A stretch of 64,000 nucleotides of DNA from CAVUPF01 sp963743285. Its GTDB lineage: Bacteria; Actinomycetota; Thermoleophilia; Solirubrobacterales; 70-9. Made by a program: the position numbers and the translations under genes. Within the stretch, counting starts at the first letter, position 1. Every line of letters starts with the position of its first letter. The stretch is taken from NCBI GenBank assembly GCA_963743285.1, contig CAVUPF010000001.1, positions 62,001 through 126,000 on the forward strand, given 5' to 3'. Under the pieces are notes generated by a model. It saw only the letters and a program-made list of their open reading frames with translations, did not search any database and had not been told where the DNA came from. This document shows, one piece after another, positions 58,515-64,000 of the stretch.

Positions 58515-59858
58515 CTACCGTCCTCGCCGTCGAGGCCGCCCATCGGCGCTGGCTACCGTGTGAGCCTCCTCGGCCCCGATGAACGGCGCCAGGGCTATAT
58601 ACGTGCAGATCGGGACTAGGATCGGCAGCTCCGCGGCCCCCGCCTCGCGGGTCTTCCGGTAGGCGAGCGCAATCACGCCGCCTAGGATCATCTCGGTCGC
58701 GATCGCGGGCGTCTCGGGTGAACGCTCCCGGCCCTTGGCGAACAGCTCCTCAAGCGGTTTGAGCGCCTTTGCCCTGCACTCAATGGCTTCGGGACCGGCC
58801 GCATAGACCTCGATTAGCACCAGCTTCGCTAACGCTGGTCGGGAGGCCAGGTAATTGAACAGCGCCTCCAGCCCTCCGCGGACGCCGCCAGGCCAGTCCG
58901 GACCCCGCCGAAACGCCGGCAGGGTAGCGGCGACCATTTGAGCTCCGGCGCTGTCGAGCACCGCCATCATCGCATCCTCCTTACCGTGGAAATAGGCATA
59001 GAAGGTGCTCGCCGACATCGACGCCTGCCTGACGATCTGATCCACGGTTGCGTGCCCATAACCCTGCTCGGCTACGACGGCGGTGAAGGCGCGAAGCGCG
59101 CGCTCGGCGTGGTCGCGGGTGTCGAGGCTTTCCCGCCGGGGCGCCGGCGCTCGGCTGGCCGATGACAGGGGTACCGTCGGAGGACGGTAGGAATGGGTCA
59201 TCTTCTGCAGTTCGTCCATCAGCCCGGGTAGTTCGGCCTGCTTGCCCCACAGCAGGCGGGCTCGTGCGATCTCTGCCATTGCACCGACGAAGGCTTTGAT
59301 CATCGCGGGGGGCATCTCGGCCCTCTCAGGGGACTGCACCACCGTTTCTCGCGCCAGAAGTTCGAAGCCTTCCAGGGCGCGTTCGAGCACCGCGAGAGCC
59401 TCGTGTCCCGCTGCGTAGGCATCAATCAGGAACAACCTCGCCGCTGCTGGCTGGGCGACGAATAGTTCCGCAACGGCGTCGAAGCCGCGCCGTGACTGCT
59501 CCTCCCAATTGCCTGGCTCATCGGTGGTTTCCGCACCGATGACAAAGCCGACCGCCAGTTCGATCATCGCTTCCATCGTCGCCAGGAAGCAGGCACGCTT
59601 GTCGGCAAACAGATCGTAGAAGGTGCGGCTCGAGACGCCGGAGAGCTCGACCAGGTCGGCGACCGTTGTCGCCTCATAGCCCCGTTCGGCGACACTTGCC
59701 ACCATTGCCCCGAACAGCCGCTCGCGCTGATTGCGCAGGACCTCCTCGCGGGGCGTATTGGCCCCCGGACGCAGGCTTCGATCCCGCAGCGACTCCGATT
59801 GACCCCATGGCGTAACGACCATCCCGGCCGGGCACCCTAGTAGTTGGTTGGACGCCAC
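58515..59858 (-). CDS. double-TetR transcriptional regulator (paralogue 1)
   Basis: 447 residues with two TetR N-terminal DNA-binding domains. The first (~40-95) has VASVAERGYEATTVADLVEL and SGVSSRTFYDLFADKRACFL; the second (~255-310) has FTAVVAEQGYGHATVDQIVR and ASMSASTFYAYFHGKEDAMM. Each is followed by a helical ligand domain. The N-terminal ~90 residues are almost identical to the paralogue at 60352-61683, also at DNA level, while the ligand domains differ. Two fused TetR units make a pseudo-dimer possible. Target genes are unknown. Confidence 0.85.
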   Translation of the reverse strand: MASNQLLGCPAGMVVTPWGQSESLRDRSLRPGANTPREEVLRNQRERLFGAMVASVAERGYEATTVADLVELSGVSSRTFYDLFADKRACFLATMEAMIELAVGFVIGAETTDEPGNWEEQSRRGFDAVAELFVAQPAAARLFLIDAYAAGHEALAVLERALEGFELLARETVVQSPERAEMPPAMIKAFVGAMAEIARARLLWGKQAELPGLMDELQKMTHSYRPPTVPLSSASRAPAPRRESLDTRDHAERALRAFTAVVAEQGYGHATVDQIVRQASMSASTFYAYFHGKEDAMMAVLDSAGAQMVAATLPAFRRGPDWPGGVRGGLEALFNYLASRPALAKLVLIEVYAAGPEAIECRAKALKPLEELFAKGRERSPETPAIATEMILGGVIALAYRKTREAGAAELPILVPICTYIALAPFIGAEEAHTVASADGRPRRRGR

Positions 59859-60351
59859 GGCAGCTGCCTAGCCTAGATTGTAAAAACGGGTAAGCCTACC
59901 TTTTCTATCACAGGTTCACGGTAGCCCATTGTCTCCCTTTCATGCCAATACGCGATCTGAGAGCGGCCGATTCTTCTGCGTGCCGCCCGTGCTTCTCCCG
60001 ACACCGGTGCGTCAATCAGTCTATGGATCCGACGCAGCTCCGACTCAGACTAGGACGGTTTGGGGGCTTCGGTCAGCGACAGCAGTATCAGTCGCTAGGT
60101 AAAGCGGTACGCAGACGAGTCTCACAGATTTCAGTGAGTCGGTCGGGCTCCTCGCGTCCTTCATTGCCTTGAGGCCGATGGCCGGCCCGCAAGTTGACGG
60201 TCACCGACAAAGTCCGGGCGGCCTGCTCACGACCTCGACTCCGTTCGCCCGCAGGCGGTCGCTAAGACCTATCCCGTGAGGAGATCGCATCCCTGGATAC
60301 GGCCCAGGACACGATGTGGACTCGCCCCCGTCCCAGTGGCACGCCCAGCCC
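59859..60351. other. 493-bp intergenic between the TetR paralogues
   Basis: No gene seen. Just upstream of the first paralogue lies AAAAACGGGTAAGCCTACC, with GGTA/TACC half-sites. A similar AAAAAAGGGTAAACGTATC lies upstream of the second paralogue on the other strand, so it may be a shared regulatory element. Confidence 0.35.
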
Positions 60352-61683
60352 TTATGACCGCCGCCCCCGCCGATCTTCAGCGGCAGCCCCGTATGCCTCC
60401 TCCGCCCCTATGAACGGGACCAGGCCAATATAGGTGCAGATCGGGACCAGGGTTGGCAGCATCTCAGCTCCCGCCTCACGGATCTGCCGGTAGGCGAGGG
60501 AAAAGACGCAGCCCGCGATCATCTCGGTGGCGATCGCGGGCGTCTCGGGTGAGCGCTCGCGGCCCGTGGCGAACAGCCCCGCTAGCGCTCCCAGCGCTTG
60601 CGCGCGACACTCCATTGCGGCGGGGCCGGCCGCATAGACTTCAAGCACCACCAGCCGCGCCAACGCAGGCCGCGAGGCAAGGTAGTTGAACAGCGCCTCG
60701 AACCCCGCGCGCACGCCATGAGGCCAGTCCGCGCCGCGTCGGAACGCTGGCAGGGTTGCTGCCACTATCTGCGCGCAGGCGCTGTCAACCACCGCCATCA
60801 TTGCGTCCTCCTTGCCCTGAAAATGGGCATAGAAGGTGGAGCCCGACATTGATGCTCGCTTCACAACCTGATCTACCGTCGTGTTTGCGTAGCCCTCCTC
60901 AGCCACGACGGCGGTGAAGGCGCGAAGCGCCCGCTCCGCGTTGTCGCGGGTGTCGAGGCTTTCTCGCCGGGGTGCTGGCGCTCTGCCCGTCGCTGGCAGC
61001 GCCTTTGGGGGTGGTCGGTAGAAGAACATTAGATGCCAAAGGTCGTCCATAAGTCCGGGGAGTTCGGACTCCTTCCCGCGCCGAAGGCGGGTGCGAGCTA
61101 TTTCTTGAAGTGCGCCGATCTGGGCCCTCACCATCTCGGGCGGGATCGCCGCGAGCTCGGGCGACTCCGCGAGTCTCTGTGCAGATAGCGCTTCAAAGCC
61201 GCTCATCACGGCGTCTAACCGCGCATGCGCCTCAGGTCCCGCCGCATAGGCGTCGACCAGGCACATCCGGGCCGCCGCCGGAGAGGCCACGATCATCTCC
61301 GCGAACGAGTCAAAGCCCCGGCGCGTCCGTTCCTCCCAACTTCCCGGTTTCTCAACTCGCTCCCTTGCGTAGCCGACGCCCAGCTGAATGATCTCTTCCA
61401 TCGCCGCCAAAAAGCAGGCACGCTTGTCGGCAAACAGATCGTAGAAGGTGCGGCTCGAGACGCCGGAGAGCTCGACCAGGTCGGCGACCGTTGTCGCCTC
61501 ATAGCCCCGTCCGGCGACACTTGCCACCATCGCCCCGAACAGCCGCTCGCGCTGATTGCGCAGCACCTCTTCGCGGGGTGTATTGGCCCCTGGACGCAGG
61601 CTTCGATCCCGCAGCGACTCCGATTGACCCCATGGCGTAACGACCATCCCGGCCGGGCACCCTAGTCGCCTATTGGCCGCCAT
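60352..61683 (-). CDS. double-TetR transcriptional regulator (paralogue 2)
   Basis: 443 residues with the same two-TetR layout as 58515-59858. First HTH VASVAGRGYEATTVADLVEL, second FTAVVAEEGYANTTVDQVVK with RASMSGSTFYAHFQGKEDAM. The leader MAANRRLGCPAGMVVTPWGQ is nearly identical to the paralogue, whereas the first ligand domain (GVGYARERVEKPGSWEERTR) differs. ATG 61683 is abutted by a 9-bp-arm inverted repeat. The pair probably arose by tandem duplication with later gene conversion of the first domain. Confidence 0.85.
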   Translation of the reverse strand: MAANRRLGCPAGMVVTPWGQSESLRDRSLRPGANTPREEVLRNQRERLFGAMVASVAGRGYEATTVADLVELSGVSSRTFYDLFADKRACFLAAMEEIIQLGVGYARERVEKPGSWEERTRRGFDSFAEMIVASPAAARMCLVDAYAAGPEAHARLDAVMSGFEALSAQRLAESPELAAIPPEMVRAQIGALQEIARTRLRRGKESELPGLMDDLWHLMFFYRPPPKALPATGRAPAPRRESLDTRDNAERALRAFTAVVAEEGYANTTVDQVVKRASMSGSTFYAHFQGKEDAMMAVVDSACAQIVAATLPAFRRGADWPHGVRAGFEALFNYLASRPALARLVVLEVYAAGPAAMECRAQALGALAGLFATGRERSPETPAIATEMIAGCVFSLAYRQIREAGAEMLPTLVPICTYIGLVPFIGAEEAYGAAAEDRRGRRS

Positions 61684-61710
61684 GTTTTTGGCCGAATTGC
61701 AGCCAAAAAC
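61684..61710. promoter_or_regulatory. inverted repeat abutting the second double-TetR start
   Basis: GTTTTTGGC (61684-61692) and GCCAAAAAC (61702-61710), perfect 9-bp arms around 9 bp, directly upstream of the ATG on the minus strand. Operator or leader hairpin; autoregulation by the TetR protein is plausible. Confidence 0.6.
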
Positions 61711-62500
61711 AGATACGTTTACCCTTTTTTACCACCCATCCGAGTATCCAGCTATTCCCCTTTCTAGCGCCATTTAACAAGCAACCAGCGAGAAGGCTTC
61801 AATGTCGCGGTCTCCAGTTTTCCTTGACACGGGTGGGCCAACCTGTTTAATCTTTTGCGGCCGCTCCGATTGCCGCCCCGGACTGTTCCGGAGTGCGAGG
61901 TCGAAATGGCGATGGGTTTCAAAAAGGGATACAGAGCCTCAACAGGGGCCGCGGGGACGGCGGTCGGCAAGGGGCTCGCGACGACGGAGAGACTGCTCGT
62001 GAGTAATTCGACTTCGGACACCGGCACCGGCCGCCGCCAGATTGGCGCCGCCGCCGCCATGCCGGCTCGCCGGCAAAGCTGGCGCCTGTCGCTCTCCCTG
62101 GCGGGCGGCACAAAGCCCAACAGCTCGGCCGGCTCCCGAGGCCCCAGCCTGCTCCCGGCTCCCGGCTCCCGGCCTCGGGGTCGCCCGCATCTGCTCGCGC
62201 TACCCCGACCCCGTCCCGATACCTTCCGAGCCCGCGCCCCCAAGGCCGCAGGGCTCCCCCAATCGGCACTCGCCGTCCTCCCTGGCGCGCGAGGCCTACG
62301 ACCCCTCGACGCTTTCCCAGGCGCTCGAGGGGTCAAGCACAACGCCGCCGGCCCAGAATGCTTCCCGGGCCTTGCTAGTCCCACCCGGGGGTTGGCCGGC
62401 AGCGACCCTGTGCAACCGGCGTCCGTCGTCCTATCTCTCCGACGACGTCGGCCGGCGCCCGATCGTTTTCCCTGGCGGAAGGCGCCGACAGTACGGCAGT

Positions 62501-62555
62501 GCGAGCGGCCCAATGAGCTTCGGGGACTTCCCAGCCCCGAATTCGGGCCGCTCGC
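62501..62555. repeat. nested inverted repeat (compound hairpin)
   Basis: GCGAGCGGCCC (62501-62511) pairs perfectly with GGGCCGCTCGC (62545-62555), and inside it TTCGGGG (62519-62525) pairs with CCCCGAA (62535-62541). A two-part stem in the structured region. Confidence 0.75.
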
Positions 62556-63314
62556 ATCTGCTCCACCGCTTCGTCCCATCCCCCCGGACTTCTCCGACCG
62601 GCGACCGCCCGCTCTCCCTGGCAGGCGGCGTCTACCGGGCGCTCGGCGGGCGGCTCCGAGAACACTGGGCACTCCTCCCATAGGCCTCGGGTCGCCCGCC
62701 GCCGCTCTCCCACCGCACCGCTTCGCGTCCGCGGCCGAGCTCGACGCGCCCATCGCCCATGACTCTGCCTCTGCCGCCCGCGACTCCGCCCGACCGCGCG
62801 GGTTTAAGCAGGGCGACGGGCAGGCCGCAGAGCCCGCCATGCCCGCCAACCACCCCCACGACCTCCATCGCCCCGGCAGCCCCCGCATCGGTAGCCGCTC
62901 ATCCCTTTTTGGCGCTTACCCGCCCACCGCTGATCAAGCTTGCACTCCCGCACCCCCCACGAGCCCCGCTCTCGCTCCCGGGCGCTCGCCCATGGCTTCG
63001 CGGCTCACGTCCTTCCAACCGCAACCGCGCACCCGTCCGGTCGAGCCGGCCCTCTCGGATCGAGACCGGCTCGCCCTCCCGGGCGCCACGTCCGCGGCAA
63101 CCGCCGCCGCTCGGATCGGCGAGCCTTGCTCAGCCACCGCCACACCCGGCACCTGCCGCGAGAGCGGGGCTCGCAGGGGTGCCGAAGCCACCCCCAAACC
63201 CCGATCCACCACCGCCGGCATCGTCGACTCAAGCCGCGGCGCAGTCACCCGCCAGGGCGCGGTCTTGGCCGCGAGCCCGCAGGGCTTGACGGCGACCGCG
63301 GCCCACAATCTTCC

Positions 63315-63393
63315 TAGGTCGGCAGGGCGAGTCGCTCACCTCGCCTCCACCGACCCACGCACACCGGCCGGCGCACCTCGCCCTGCCGACCTA
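63315..63393. repeat. 17-bp perfect inverted repeat
   Basis: TAGGTCGGCAGGGCGAG (63315-63331) and CTCGCCCTGCCGACCTA (63377-63393) are exact complements around a 45-nt loop. The longest perfect stem in the window. Confidence 0.85.
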
Positions 63394-63470
63394 CCCGCCA
63401 ACGCCGTAAGCGCTTGGACTCTCGCCCCCACTACAGGGACCATCGCCAGCCTTTCATCCTTCGCAACCCA

Positions 63471-63512
63471 CTTCCCCCTGCCCAACGAGGCAGGTAGGTG
63501 GGCAGGGGGAAG
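63471..63512. repeat. 14-bp perfect inverted repeat
   Basis: CTTCCCCCTGCCCA (63471-63484) and TGGGCAGGGGGAAG (63499-63512) around a 14-nt loop, ~190 bp before the collagen-like gene. Could act as a terminator or leader structure; no T-run follows. Confidence 0.8.
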
Positions 63513-63700
63513 CGGGGGAGAGGGAGAGACCTCAGTCACAGACCTTTTCGCAGCACCCGCCACGGACCCGCAGTCTCGTGTCGGCCTCATTGAGCAGTCA
63601 AAGCGGCCCGCCGGGGATGGGTTCCCCGTCCGGCCGCAGTCAACAAAGGCCGGCCGGGCCAATCCGGCGGGCGTTCCTACACAAGGAGATATGTAACTCA

Positions 63701-64000
63701 TGTCACGTCTCAAGCATCCCGTTCGCGCCATCCGCGAGCCCTTCGGCAAGGCCGGCCTCACCGTCGCCATCCTCGCCCTCGTCATGGCGATGGTCGGCGG
63801 CGCCTACGCCGCCAACAACTCTGCCACCGCCTCCAAGGCTAAGGCTGGCAAGCGCGGCCCCAAAGGTGCACCCGGCGCACCTGGAGCCACCGGGCCCGCA
63901 GGCCCAGTTGGAGCTACCGGCCCCGCAGGCCCAGCTGGAGCTACCGGCCCCGCTGGCTCTCCCGGCGCCAAGGGTGAACAGGGTAACCAGGGAATCCAAG
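63701..64000 (+). CDS. collagen-like repeat surface protein (3' end outside window)
   Basis: Starts at ATG 63701 after AAGGAGATAT (good ribosome binding site). MSRLKHPVRAIREPFGKAGL is followed by a hydrophobic segment TVAILALVMAMVGGAYAAN (signal anchor or peptide to ~residue 40) and then Gly-X-Y repeats: GPKGAPGAPGATGPAGPVGA, with GATGPAGPAGATGPAGSPGA further on, still running at the window edge. Such proteins are common in Thermoleophilia genomes and are probably exposed on the cell surface; a C-terminal globular domain is expected but not visible. Confidence 0.85.

Larger units (their letters stand above)
61711..63700. other. 2-kb C-rich, hairpin-dense stretch without a convincing gene
   Basis: The plus strand is markedly C-rich. 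Open frames of several hundred codons exist on both strands, but they are Pro/Arg/Ala/Ser-rich, show no third-position bias or known domain, and overlap antisense, so they look like by-products of composition. TCCCTGGCG recurs near 62095, 62278, 62468 and 62612, and GCATCTGCTC near 62186 and 62552, suggesting degenerate tandem units of ~370 bp. Many perfect inverted repeats are present (62135/62171, 62300/62325, 62424/62441, 62501/62545, 63042/63066, 63149-63183, 63315/63377, 63471/63499). The stretch ends at the ribosome binding site of the collagen-like gene. Confidence 0.5.

Noticed and set aside
62041..62700. CRISPR array
   Set aside because: Repeated words are degenerate, irregularly spaced at 140-190 or ~370 bp, and lack uniform spacers; no cas genes in the window.
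61764..62888. 374-codon minus-strand reading frame in the same region
   Set aside because: Gly/Arg-rich low-complexity product, overlaps the other long frame and many hairpins; no supporting motif or ribosome binding site.
61855..63696. 613-codon plus-strand reading frame ending just before the collagen-like gene
   Set aside because: Composition is Pro/Arg/Ala/Ser-rich in all frames, no codon-position bias, no domain, and an equally long antisense frame exists. More consistent with C-rich non-coding DNA.

Overview
The window is high-GC bacterial DNA that reads most like an actinomycete of the class Thermoleophilia (Solirubrobacterales-like). This is an inference from gene content: a primary sigma factor and a sigma relic with the WTYxKVNR signature, an F420-type Ddn oxidoreductase, secreted proteins ending in a Lys-rich PASTA-like tail, a collagen-like GPAGAT repeat protein, an LCP wall enzyme and a PIG-V-type mannosyltransferase. 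Intergenic gaps are short, and many neighbouring genes overlap by four bases (ATGA, GTGA, TTGA).

Layout. 0-10.3 kb: a drug/metabolite efflux gene, a two-gene ABC exporter, an envelope-glycan group (PIG-V mannosyltransferase, LytR-CpsA-Psr protein, GH76 mannanase-like protein) and an NmtR-type Ni/Co sensor translationally coupled to a NicO-type exporter. 10.4-14 kb: a small graveyard (PASTA-tail relic, sigma-factor relic, C-terminally short DapA homologue), then tRNA-Thr(CGT), whose 3' half is duplicated 1.29 kb away around a lone Fic gene. 14-30.6 kb: a housekeeping core with UdgB, an MMPL transporter, pgsA, folE2, rpoD, ddn, tRNA-Tyr, dCTP deaminase, YtoQ, an SOS-box radical-SAM gene and LigC. 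30.6-37.5 kb: an opp/dpp-type peptide ABC operon led by an MFS gene and ending in ligC, with oppF frameshifted. 37.5-49.6 kb: two membrane HD-GYP proteins, an ADH, a GST, pterin dehydratase, ArfB, signal peptidase I, an SDR and secreted or lipoproteins, interrupted by a toxin-antitoxin/ORF6N graveyard. 49.9-57.1 kb: an accessory zone bounded by 3' remnants of tRNA-Cys and tRNA-Val. It holds a PIN/HTH pair, a complete IS66-family element with an 8-bp target duplication and a passenger gene, an HTH-nucleotidyltransferase with paired operators, a VapBC pair lacking a catalytic Asp, and a frameshifted SWIM-domain gene. 57-64 kb: a secreted IPT/PASTA protein, two paralogous double-TetR regulators, a 2-kb C-rich hairpin-dense stretch, and the start of a collagen-like protein.

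Themes. Two LexA-type palindromes (22784-22795 and 28561-28586) sit directly at gene starts. Together with UdgB, LigC and dCTP deaminase they give the core a DNA-repair/nucleotide-pool flavour. tRNA genes are repeatedly used as integration sites. Several genes are decayed, two of them by single-base changes in four-base G runs, which may be either real or sequencing errors. The least explained features are the hairpin-dense region at 61.8-63.7 kb, the nuclease reading frame that runs through an entire tRNA-Tyr gene, and the tandem double-TetR proteins with nearly identical first DNA-binding domains but diverged remainders.
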